Of a DNA stretch of 24,124 bases, positions 10,840-18,981 are shown in pieces; position 1 is the stretch's first letter, and every line of letters starts with the position of its first letter. The notes beneath the pieces are model-generated. The model did not search any database. It had not been told where the DNA came from and saw nothing but the letters and a program-made list of their open reading frames with translations. The DNA is from Seison nebaliae (taxonomy: Eukaryota; Rotifera; Pararotatoria; Seisonacea; Seisonidae). The position numbers and the translations under genes are program-made. Location of the stretch: assembly GCA_023231475.1 (NCBI GenBank), contig JALJEE010003107.1, positions 1 to 24,124 of the forward strand, given 5' to 3'.

Positions 10840-11510
10840 ATGATTTACAGAAACTTCTTTACTCTCTCATTATTATTTCTCACATTGTATGTGACGGTAA
10901 ACGGTTATCTCTATTATATTTCCTTAATTTTCAAATTAAATACACACTTAATTGATCGAATAGGTGAAGACTTGTTGAAATGTTACAAATGTAAAGGATG
11001 GCAATGTAATAGAAAAGAAAAGGATATAGCTAAAGTTGATTGTAGTCCAGGGGCTAGTTGCTGGGTTTGATGATTTGTTTCCATACAATTATTCAATAAT
11101 TATATATTTTAAAATTTAAACATTATTATTATTCTTCTTCAATAAAGAAATCATATTGGTTCGGTTATTCAATGAGAGGTTGTGGACAGAAACGATGTGC
11201 TCTCAACTTCCTTTCATTGGGACGACTCTTCTCCTCACAATGTTGCAACGAAAATTTATGTAATCGTTCGAAACATTGGGCTACATCGGGAAAAGTGAAG
11301 AATGATAATGATGATGACGAAGAGGACGAAGAAGAAGAATATGAAGAGGAAGATGATGAATTGTGGAAAACAAAAGGACGAGGAAAAGGACGTCGAAATA
11401 ATCGACGTAGGAAAATCGAAAAGATCGTCAAAACGGTCGTGGAAGAAGACAAAGACGCCGAGTTAAAAACGACTACGGAAATACCAACTGACATTATTTT
11501 CGACGAATAA
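10840..11510 (+). CDS. TFP-1: secreted Ly6/three-finger-type protein with charged tail, 3 exons, 175 aa
   Basis: Exons are 10840-10903, 10964-11064 and 11148-11510; introns are 60 and 83 nt with GT...AG ends, and the joins keep frame (phase 1, then phase 0). Residues 1-22 form a signal peptide (hydrophobic core LSLLFLTLYVT). Ten cysteines follow the Ly6/uPAR pattern: C28, C31, C36, C48, C54, C67, C72, C87, C88, C93, ending CCNENLCN. The third exon continues past the domain into a ~80-residue tail: an Asp/Glu-rich block, then an Arg/Lys block (KGRGKGRRNNRRRK), then a mixed end. There is no hydrophobic C-terminus, so no GPI anchor is expected and the product is probably secreted. The second intron's acceptor was chosen because it gives KSYWFGYSMRGCG, parallel to TFP-2 exon 3c. 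The Ly6 fold is well supported by pattern; the ligand and role are unknown. Confidence 0.8.
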
Positions 11511-11704
11511 AAGAGAAATGACTCATGATATCGAACAATCGATAACGCTTCATTTAAATTTGTCGAACGATTCCAGTCGTCTCTCATTCTTTCTCTTGTA
11601 CGATTAATTATTATCTACATTACTACACTGAACATTTTCTATTTTCTCTAAACTTCTTTTTAACAAATTTCTTCCAATTCTTCTTTTTCTATCTTAAATT
11701 AGAC

Positions 11705-12381
11705 ATGAAATTTCTTTTAACATTCCTTCTATTCGCTTTCATCACGTTCGAGGGTTAGACGATATTTTAGTGTCAATTTCTTTATCATATTTTTTCATTT
11801 AGCTTCCAATGCTATAAAGTGTTACAAATGCAAAGGTTTCCAATGTAATCGTAGTCCTGATGATATCGCAACAGTCGATTGCGGTGACAGATATTGCTGG
11901 GTTTGCATAAAATCTTTTTATTTCTTTAAATTTATTTATCGATTTAATTTTTTAATAACTTTAATTTAATTAATTTTTTTCTGATGATTTTTTACTAATC
12001 GAATTTGAGAGATTTTGAGGAATTAACTGAAAAAAGAGAGAAGAAAAATTGAAAGAAAATGAATAGAAGAAATTTTATACTGTATGTGCTTCCCTTAATT
12101 CTCCGCTTCGAATTTAATTGTCTTTCTTTTCCCTCAAATTCATGCACCGTTAATGTTACCCAAATTAGGTTGGTAAAATTTTGGGATTATCCAACATGGG
12201 ATGTGGTTACAAACGATGCTCATTAAGTTTCTTAAGTTTGGGATCGTTATTATCATCGAAATGCTGTCAAACGGACTATTGCAATGGACCGGGCAAACCG
12301 TCGAGGAAGAAGAAACCGACCAAACCGAGTAAACCAGATTATTATGATTATGACGAGAACGACGAAGATATAAATTATTAA
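11705..12381 (+). CDS. TFP-2 (form a): secreted Ly6/three-finger-type protein, 3 exons, 119 aa
   Basis: Exons are 11705-11753, 11803-11900 and 12169-12381; introns are 49 and 268 nt. The signal peptide is residues 1-16 or so (MKFLLTFLLFAFITFEA). Cysteines are C23, C26, C31, C43, C48, C61, C66, C81, C82 and C87, the ten-cysteine Ly6 pattern with the CC-x4-CN ending. Exon 2 stops directly after CW, in phase 0. Exon 3a gives VGKILGLSNMGCGYKRC and is nearly identical in layout to TFP-3 exon 3, so the two genes are recent duplicates. The tail (89-119) is Lys/Pro-rich and ends in an acidic Tyr-rich string (YYDYDENDEDINY) that resembles a tyrosine-sulfation context. There is no GPI signal. Two further complete third exons follow downstream (12505 and 12752), so this is probably one of three forms. 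Confidence 0.82.
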
Positions 12382-12504
12382 AAGAAGATTTCGATTATTC
12401 CTTTAACATACTATTCATTTAACCGTCTCTCTATTTTCCATAAGATTGGATGATTCTGTTAAAACAATTAAAAGATTTGATAACTCCAAATTTCCATTTT
12501 CTAG

Positions 12505-12666
12505 ACAGGTCAATTCATAGGATTTACTTTCCGCGGTTGCGGCGTTACTCGTTGTGAATTCCAATTTCTTAAACTTGGATCAATGTTCCAAAACGAATGT
12601 TGTCACACTCCATTATGTAACAATAAGAGAAAGAAAAAGAATATGCTCGAGGATCTTTTAGATTAA
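12505..12666 (+). CDS. TFP-2 alternative terminal exon 3b
   Basis: After a pyrimidine-rich stretch ending in CTAG, an open frame in phase 0 encodes TGQFIGFTFRGCGVTRC, then LKLGSMFQNECCHTPLCN, and a short basic end before TAA at 12664-12666. This is cysteines 6-10 of a Ly6 domain with no signal-peptide exon or finger-1 exon of its own. Joined to TFP-2 exons 1-2 (phase 0 after CW at 11900) it would give a 102-residue protein. The alternative acceptor four bases further on (ACAG) would meet a stop immediately, so CTAG is the site. Intact frame, acceptor and all five cysteines argue for use rather than decay. Confidence 0.7.
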   Translation, partial: TGQFIGFTFRGCGVTRCEFQFLKLGSMFQNECCHTPLCNNKRKKKNMLEDLLD

Positions 12667-12751
12667 ATTGTGAAAACAATTCCATATAACATTCAATATA
12701 TTCCATTTCATATATTTCAATGAATTTCTATTATTTCTATTCTTTTCACAG

Positions 12752-12874
12752 AAAATGTATATCTTCGGATTCGGATTCAAAGGATGTGGTAAAAAGCGAT
12801 GTATCTTACCTTATAGTTCAAGTAATCGTTTCTTACACAGCGGTTGTTGCGATACTGAAAAATGTAATTTCTAA
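12752..12874 (+). CDS. TFP-2 alternative terminal exon 3c
   Basis: The acceptor TTTTCACAG (ending at 12751) precedes a phase-0 frame encoding KMYIFGFGFKGCGKKRC, then a serine-rich loop and SGCCDTEKCNF, with TAA at 12872-12874. It carries cysteines 6-10 and ends right after the canonical CN, so it has no tail. Joined to TFP-2 exons 1-2 it gives an 89-residue protein. AATAAA signals at 12920-12925 and 12937-12942 follow closely, the first good poly(A) signals after exon 1, suggesting they close a shared transcription unit. Confidence 0.68.
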   Translation, partial: KMYIFGFGFKGCGKKRCILPYSSSNRFLHSGCCDTEKCNF

Positions 12875-12919
12875 AATTCAATTGACAATATCTCCATATT
12901 TTAGATTCTTTTATAGATT

Positions 12920-12942
12920 AATAAATTTTATGCGCTAATAAA
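12920..12942 (+). terminator. Poly(A) signals after the TFP-2 exon array
   Basis: AATAAA occurs at 12920-12925 and 12937-12942, about 45-70 nt after the stop of exon 3c. I see no AATAAA between exons 3a and 3b or between 3b and 3c, only an ATTAAA-type variant. This fits one transcription unit ending here. Confidence 0.45.
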
Positions 12943-13469
12943 CTTCTTTTTAAATATTTCGTTAAATGTTTACTCTAATTGAGATCATCATGTACATATT
13001 AAATTCAAAATCATACAAATTTCATATTATAAAAAATTTGATTGAAACTGTTCAGGAAATTTTTATTTTGAATGAAGACTAATTTATTAGTTTATTAAGA
13101 GAGTATGAATTTCTTTTTGGACTAAATATCCCAAACCGATGCATTCCATTCTCAAACAACTTTTGCATAATAGATGTTGTTATTTTGAAATGTTTAGCAA
13201 ATAATTTGGGTTCAGAGATTTAACGAAACTAAATAATGATATTTATAATAATAAAGTGGAATTCTCATTTCAAGGACGACTTAAATATTTAATTTCTGTT
13301 AGATAATTCGATTTAATTTTTACGTAATACCATTTTTCTAAAGAAATTAATTCGAATAATAATATCGAATGAAGTATAATGGAACAGAAAATTCAACTTT
13401 ATCCTTCCGAATCAAATAGCCACTCTAGAATAGTTTTCTTCCATTAATAATATTCAATTCCTCTTCATT
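12943..13469. other. Spacer between TFP-2 and TFP-3
   Basis: AT-rich spacer with no intact gene. It holds the apparent exon-3 relic at about 13104-13204 (listed separately) and the TFP-3 promoter. Nothing else is recognisable. Confidence 0.5.
13104..13204 (+). pseudogene. Decayed copy of a TFP third exon (relic)
   Basis: The stretch aligns by eye to exon 3c of TFP-2. An ACCGATGCATT block matches the GCGATGTATC block coding the KRCI segment, and AGATGTTGTTATTTTGAAATG matches the stretch coding the GCCDTEKC segment. It is no longer an intact coding exon. The similarity is short and low-complexity in part, so this is a tentative fossil of an earlier exon or gene duplication in the cluster. Confidence 0.35.
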
Positions 13470-14154
13470 ATGAAACTTGTTTTCATCTTTGTCAGTTTCA
13501 CTTATTTATTCACAAGTTAACCTTTATAAGCTTTGCGAAAAATTATAATTTCTCATAGTTTCCAAAAGTTTGAAATGTTTCCAATGTAGTGGAGTCGAAT
13601 GTAATCGCGGTCCAAACAACATAACGGTTGTTGATTGTCGTTCAAGATATTGCTGGGTTTGTATGGTTTTTATTTTTTCCCATTTCCAATTTATTCTTCA
13701 TCCGGTTATAAAATTTAAGTATTCCATATTTGTTAAATTTATAAGAAAATATAACAATCAAATTTTCTAAAATTTGAAAATAAACAAGAATAGTTACAGT
13801 TTTTTCCCCATAAATTAGGTAGGAAGGATTTTCGGTAAGGAAAGAATGGGCTGTGGTTACAAAAGATGTTCTCTGAGTTTCTTGAGTTTTGGAACTCTTT
13901 TCTCAAACCGATGTTGTCCATTTGATTATTGTAATGGAACCGGAAAACCAACTAGCAAGAAGAAAAAATCTTGTAAGAAGAAGAAAGAACCTTGTAAGAA
14001 GAAACGGAAAAGACCAAGAAAACCGAAGAGACCCAAAACAACAACGACAACACGAAATCCGGTTGACACAACAGAACAAGATGACTCTGATTATTATGAA
14101 TATTATGAAGACAAAATACCTTTACAGTTCGACGAAGCCACATATATTTCATGA
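13470..14154 (+). CDS. TFP-3: secreted Ly6/three-finger-type protein with basic then acidic-Tyr tail, 3 exons, 159 aa
   Basis: Exons are 13470-13515, 13559-13656 and 13819-14154; introns are 43 and 162 nt, phases 1 and 0 as in its neighbours, and exon 2 has the same 98-nt length as in TFP-2. Signal peptide MKLVFIFVSFTYLFTISKS. Cysteines C22, C25, C30, C42, C47, C60, C65, C80, C81 and C86 give the Ly6 pattern, ending CCPFDYCN. Possible N-glycosylation sites are NIT (36-38) and NGT (87-89). The 72-residue tail begins with Lys/Arg/Pro blocks containing two extra cysteines (SCKKKKEPCKKK), passes through a Thr run (TTTTTR) and ends with DDSDYYEYYEDK, a likely tyrosine-sulfation context. It is closest to TFP-2 form a. 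Its 3' end converges on CFAP206, with about 85 nt between stop codons. Confidence 0.82.
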
Positions 14155-14238
14155 GTGTTTCTTCTTTTAAAGACAAATATGAAGAAATTTGAGGATATAA
14201 TTCGAAATGTTTCTATTTTTCTCAATATTAAGTGAATT

Positions 14239-16598
14239 TTATTTAGCGTCATTCTTATCTACTGTCAAATCAAGTTTCTTCATATCCGTCGGTTTAAAAT
14301 CACCATCGAGTGATCGTAATATTCCACGTAAACCAATAAGATAAACTTGAGGTCGAGGAACAACTGTAGATTCTTCTTTTTTGGTTGTCGTTCCAACTTC
14401 TCTGAAAAAGTTTATAAAAAATATATTATCTGATTCAATAGAAATATTTAAGAACTTTTGAGGATAATGTTGTGTGGCATTGTCTCTTCGGAAATTACTC
14501 GAATTAGTTTGCATTGATTTGGTAACTTTATTTCTTAAATTTGCCTTTCAATCAATCAATTTTAAGGACGTGAATTATTCAAAATCTGCTAACCAATTTT
14601 AATGCCATTCGACGCATTTCCCATTCATTCCACGTATAATTTCGATCAATATTCGAATCGAGTATATGAGTGTCAGTTTGAGTACCGGAATTAACTTGGA
14701 TTCTTGGTCGTTTTCTATGTTGTTTCTTTTGTTCAATTAATGAAGTGAAATGTTCCTGTAATTCCAATAATTGGATTAATTCAGGTGTAATTTTTGCTTG
14801 ATTAATAATTCCATGAATGAAACGATCAGGATCTTGTGCGAATTGATATGCTTTATTCTTATCCGAAAATGCATAATATTCATTCTTGTAACGAAGAATA
14901 CCGAGAGTTGGATTAGCAGGTAATAATAATTCTTCACTCATGATCGTTGCTGCACAGAATCCCTGGAAATGATCGAAAAATAGATCGATAATAAAAAACT
15001 ATAAAATTCACCCGAAATTGTAGAGCTAATGTGGAGAAATTGTTTGTGTTGTTGGGAAATATCCAATCGCCATCCATTTCCTGTGCATTGATTCGATTAT
15101 GAGACGATCGCTCAATTCTTTGTTCATCTGTTAATATTTCTAATGAGGTCAGATGGTTCGACAATTCATCTAAATTGACATCATTACGAATTTTCTTTAA
15201 ATTTAATTAAAATTAAATTTTCATGAAAAATATAATTATTTAACGGCCACAAATGTCTGTAATCCGTACAGAATGTTATTGAGAATTCCTAATAATATCA
15301 TTTCATCTTGAAGACCAATCCATAGATCAGCTAAATGAACGAATTGTGGCTGAAATTGATTAATTTTAATAATTCGGAAATATTCTATAAAAATTGGAAC
15401 ATAGACAACTGCTGTTGGAACGGCATTTTTCGATTCGATTGATTGTTTCAGTTCAGCTAAACGTACCACTAACTCCTTCTCAATCGCTTCCACGTGACGT
15501 GCACTAATAATTATATCATTCTAATAATATTTATCTATATTAATATTTTCAAAAAACTACTTTCTAAACTAAAATTATTCTCATAAATACTTCATATTGT
15601 CTGGTATTGATGAGAGCAAGACGAATTTTTGGAATTAAAACACGTCCCTGAGAAACTCCATCTTCCAGTAATGCCGTGTAAATTGATGATAGTTTCATTG
15701 CTTCTATAATACGTTTATCGATTTGTTCGGAAGTGGTTGGTATGGCTTGATTGAGTAATGTTGCCACTATAACATTATTAAAATATTAAATTTAAAAACG
15801 ACATTCTTTAAAAGGAAACCATCTTCAATATCTTTTCCACCTTTACCAATATCTTTATTGAATAATCGTATACCGGAAATAATTTGAGTCAATTCACCTA
15901 ATTGTCTTTCTTTGTCTTTTCTACACAATGCTAAAAATGTTCCAATGTCACTTATTGGGAAAACACTTTGCAAGGCAGCTATCAATTGGTAACTTAAAAT
16001 AGGCAAAAATCATAAGAAAACCTGTTGTTTCTCTGACCACCACAATGTTGGTGGGCGAACCTAATCCGGATTTGAGAAGAATATACGAAACGATCTTCCG
16101 ATATAATCTTTCTAAATCATCTTTCTTTCCGGCTTTCGTCTCTACAATCTCCTTCATAATTGGAGTCAATCCCTGAATCATAACATTCCGATGTTCACTT
16201 AAAAAATCGGCTAATAAGAAAATAGTCAACTAAAAGAGAGTTCGAGTGGCTAACATCTGGAAGCATAATTCATATCGAAATATACTTGCATTTTAATCGT
16301 CTCCATTGACGATTTCTCATTTGCGTCATCTGTTGATAATAAACGGTTTATGCAAATCTTTCATTACTGTTAAGTTCGATCGAAGTCAAAGAAAATAATT
16401 TGGAACTTTTATCAATTTTTGAATGGACTCCTTTGTTAATGTTTTACTCAAAAAGAACTGATTATCTGGATTGATGACAGCCGCTTTCACAATGAAAGCG
16501 ATTAATGTATCACTTACCTTGTGATTCTTTTCAGCACACTCATAACTTATCTCACGAATAATCGTTCCAATTACTGAATCGCTTTTATTGTCCTCCAT
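14239..16598 (-). CDS. CFAP206: CFAP206, cilia- and flagella-associated protein 206, 11 exons, 622 aa
   Basis: CFAP206 is an axonemal protein of motile cilia and sperm flagella, linked to the radial spoke region. Exons in transcription order: 16598-16407, 16357-16255, 16210-16022, 15978-15820, 15766-15570, 15520-15401, 15349-15245, 15194-15012, 14962-14594, 14544-14456 and 14401-14239. All ten introns are 43-54 nt with GT...AG ends and the frame closes. The product is 622 residues, the length I recall for human. Matching family strings include ETLIAF-type DTLIAFIVKA, METIKMQVYFDMNY, LYRKIVSYILLKSGLGSP, ETTAALQSVFP, GIRLFNKDIGKGG, RQYEVFMRIIL, LPANPTLGILRYK, TQTDTHIL, YTWNEWEMRR and VPRPQVYLIGLRG. 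Introns 6 (51 nt) and 10 (54 nt) are stop-free multiples of three; removing them gives gap-free alignment with the family. An AATAAA overlaps the stop codon. It separates the two TFP subfamilies on the opposite strand. Confidence 0.93.
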
Positions 16599-17028
16599 TC
16601 TCTTCCTCTATCACTTAGCAACATCGTATTCAACGAAATTAGAAAACGGGAATAAAATCGAATAAAAATCAGTTTCGTTTTAGATGAGATTAGTTAAAAA
16701 ATTGGCTCTAAAAAACGCGGGGTATCTCAACTGCATTATCTCCCATCATACTATTCATTGATCTTACTGTTTTTAGACTTACTTGTTAATATTTTTATTA
16801 ATATTTCACTGTCAGATTTCAGACCTTCGGAATTTTCTTTTGAACATGAAGTGTTTCTTTTTTTTATTATCGTTCATTTTATTCATACAGAATAATTCGA
16901 AAATTATTTCATTCGTTTTATAAGAAGTTTTCTTTCTTATTGTCAGTGAGAATAAACTCTTTTCAAATATCTGAAATAAAATTAGTTTATTTTTAGAAAG
17001 AAATATTTTCCAATAAAATACATTTAAA
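16599..17028. other. Divergent spacer between CFAP206 and TFP-4
   Basis: About 430 bp between the two divergent start codons; it should hold both promoters. A 95-codon minus-strand open frame overlapping TFP-4 exon 1 (16812-17099) has no domain and is T-rich by composition only. No other structure seen. Confidence 0.5.
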
Positions 17029-17436
17029 ATGATGGAAAAATTGATATGTCGAATTGTAATAATAATATTGATTTGCATCTGCGTTTCTGCAAGTTTCAAC
17101 TTTTTTAAATTTCCAGTTTTAACTCCAAATCTTTTTGTAAGTAAAAGAGAATGAAGAAAAAGAAATGAAATATATATGCAACTCTTGTTATGGAAAGAAA
17201 GCTTGTAGATCCGGTTTTAGTAAAATTGACTGTGATAACGGCTGTTCTGTTAGTTATCTTTTTATTCTGACTATTTCACTCTCTTCTCACGAAAGTATCA
17301 AAAACTTTTCGGAGTCCCGAAACATGGTTGCGCTGGAAAGAATTGCGAATATGAAGGTGCTTCTGGATTTTTAGGATGGATGATGAGGATCTTTTTCTCT
17401 GTTAAATGTTGCACTTATAATGAATGCAACACATAA
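17029..17436 (+). CDS. TFP-4: small secreted Ly6/three-finger-type protein, tail-less, 3 exons, 96 aa
   Basis: Exons are 17029-17092, 17163-17248 and 17296-17436; introns are 70 and 47 nt with phases 1 and 0. The first 21 residues are a signal peptide (core IVIIILICICVSA). Cysteines C27, C30, C36, C45, C49, C62, C67, C88, C89 and C94 give the ten-cysteine Ly6 arrangement, with the ending CCTYNECNT. There is no tail and no GPI signal, so it should be a free secreted domain. The long loop before the CC pair contains a hydrophobic GFLGWMMRIFF stretch, unusual for a soluble finger and possibly membrane- or partner-contacting. Exon 2 is 86 nt, exactly as in TFP-5, and ends after CS instead of CW, which defines a second subfamily. 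A GTAAGT at about 17137 is a tempting donor, but only the donor at 17093 keeps the shared exon layout and leads into a usable acceptor. Confidence 0.78.
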
Positions 17437-17834
17437 ATGAAATCTGCAAAGAAAAATTGGGTTTATCCAACTCTTTTCTACATCGAAGAATGATTTATAT
17501 TTTTCCATTTTTCATCAAATTTTCTATTAAAAAAAAAACCTTCATAAACAACTTAAAAGAATCTCCTCTATCTTCTTATTTAATTAAATCTTTTATCTCC
17601 AATTCAAACAAGAAGAGTGAAACAAAACAAAAACTTAAAAAACTGAGAATTAGAAAGGAAGTACTTTTAACATGGTGAGAAAAAACGAACTGACATGAAC
17701 GAACAACTTAATATCATTAAGGGAGCATGTCGGAAATGAATAAATTTATTTTTATCTTACAATTCACATTTTCTTTTCTTCGAACAATTAAAAGAAGTTC
17801 TCAGAGAAAAGGAAGCAATAAAAATTTTTCGAAC
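17437..17834. other. Spacer between TFP-4 and TFP-5
   Basis: About 400 bp of AT-rich DNA. An 84-codon frame at 17424-17678 is lysine/phenylalanine-rich from composition and overlaps the end of TFP-4; no domain, repeat or RNA gene is visible. Confidence 0.5.
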
Positions 17835-18244
17835 ATGAATAAAATTGTCTATTTTAACATTCTACTCATTTTGACAAGTTGTCTCTATACAAGTTAAAAG
17901 ATTCTCATTCTTATCTGTATATTCCACTTTCATTTATCATTTTCAGCGAACGCTATCAGTTGCAATTTTTGTTATGGATTCCGTTGTCCTTCCAAAACCA
18001 CCAGAACGGTAAACTGCTCATCTGATTGCTCTGTTACTCATTTATTATTTATGATTTTAAATTAATTCTACTGAATCTTCTACTGAATGAAAAGTTCAAA
18101 AGAGTTTTAGGTTATAAAATGTTAAATTGTGCTTCTGGAAAATGTCATTACGACGCATCAAAAATTCCAATAGTGGGATGGTTATTAAGTTATGTCTATA
18201 CACAGAAATGTTGTGGTGTTGACTTATGCAATGATGGACATTAA
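17835..18244 (+). CDS. TFP-5: small secreted Ly6/three-finger-type protein, tail-less, 3 exons, 97 aa
   Basis: Exons are 17835-17892, 17947-18032 and 18095-18244; introns are 54 and 62 nt in phases 1 and 0. The signal peptide is about residues 1-19 (MNKIVYFNILLILTSCLYT). Cysteines C25, C28, C33, C43, C47, C60, C65, C87, C88 and C93 match the Ly6 pattern, ending CCGVDLCNDGH. The loop before the CC pair is long and hydrophobic (IPIVGWLLSYVY), as in TFP-4. The exon 3 start FKRVLGYKMLNC aligns with YQKLFGVPKHGC of TFP-4. The two genes lie 400 bp apart on the same strand and are clear tandem paralogues, though quite diverged in sequence. No tail, no GPI signal. Role unknown; secreted Ly6 proteins elsewhere act as receptor ligands, modulators or immune effectors. 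Confidence 0.78.
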
Positions 18245-18866
18245 TTGGAAAACGATTAAATCAAAAATATTTAATTGAAATTTGTTCTTTTAATGCTCCT
18301 GATATCAATTTAATTTGAAATTGAAATTTAATTATTTTAATTTTATCTAAATATATTATCCTAATCGATTACAGACAACAATTATCTATTTCTTTCCATT
18401 AATATTTAAATAAAGAGATGTTCAGTTAAATTATAATTTTCATTCAACCAATATTTAATCTTAATAATATCAAATTCGGATTCAATTTCATTATCAAACC
18501 TGATGTAAGAGAAAAACGTTTATAATTATAAAATTTCTTCTTATTATGCAATTATAACTTAAGTTAAATTATAACCGGTACATAACTTCAATTTATGACA
18601 ATTTTTTATCAAATATTAAATTTGCATTGCGTAATAGTATTGAATAAAATTTTAATAATTCAACATCATCACAAATGTATATAGAACTATTCAAAGAAAC
18701 TAGAACAACTAAGCAAAATTGAATGAACCCACAAGAATGGAACTGACCTTTAGACGACAACTTCAATGAAGACACGTAACCCATAACATACAGGTTTTCA
18801 TACATTCTTTCTAACAACTGTTTATTGTTCAAAATTGTTTATTGATTTTTTAAAAATTAAAAATAT
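18245..18866. other. Intergenic region after TFP-5
   Basis: AT-rich spacer without a supported gene. A 79-codon minus-strand frame at 18593-18832 has no domain or signal sequence. A minus-strand AATAAA (TTTATT at 18838-18843) lies near the right end and may serve the possible exon at 18867-18981. Confidence 0.5.
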
Positions 18867-18981
18867 TTATATGTTTTGATGAATCTCTTCTTTTTCCTTA
18901 AAAAACTTAAAAAGTTGGGATTTATCGAAATTTTTGACCGAATCGAATCGACCAGCGACATACGAATATCGAATATTATAT
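18867..18981 (-). CDS. Possible terminal exon of an unidentified minus-strand gene
   Basis: Reading the minus strand, a pyrimidine-rich TTTATTCTTTATTTCAG precedes an open frame containing YNIRYSYVAGRFDSVKNF and a Lys/Glu-rich end, with TAA at 18869-18867. A minus-strand AATAAA lies about 24 nt after that stop. The residue mix (Arg, Gly, Val, Asp) is less AT-driven than chance frames nearby. Against it: I find no ATG-bearing upstream exon in the 260 bp before TPR, so the rest of the gene is missing, lies antisense to TPR, or this is a coincidence or relic. The frame also stays open upstream to about 19099 without an ATG. Confidence 0.25.

Noticed and set aside
11165-11587. 140-codon minus-strand frame opposite TFP-1 exon 3
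   Set aside because: Its Ser runs are the mirror of the Asp/Glu codons in the TFP-1 tail; the plus-strand exon has cysteine pattern and splice sites.
14239-16598. Seven separate short minus-strand genes
   Set aside because: They are consecutive exons of one CFAP206 gene: all joins keep frame and the spliced protein matches the family end to end.
17137-17162. Strong-looking GTAAGT donor in TFP-4
   Set aside because: It would define a 26-nt intron, below the 43-nt minimum seen elsewhere here; the donor at 17093 matches the phase and position of the other four genes.
10840-18244. Nematode ET-module or venom three-finger toxin cluster
   Set aside because: CFAP206 argues against a nematode, and nothing in the sequence indicates a toxin role; the ten-cysteine Ly6 pattern is shared by many non-toxic secreted proteins.
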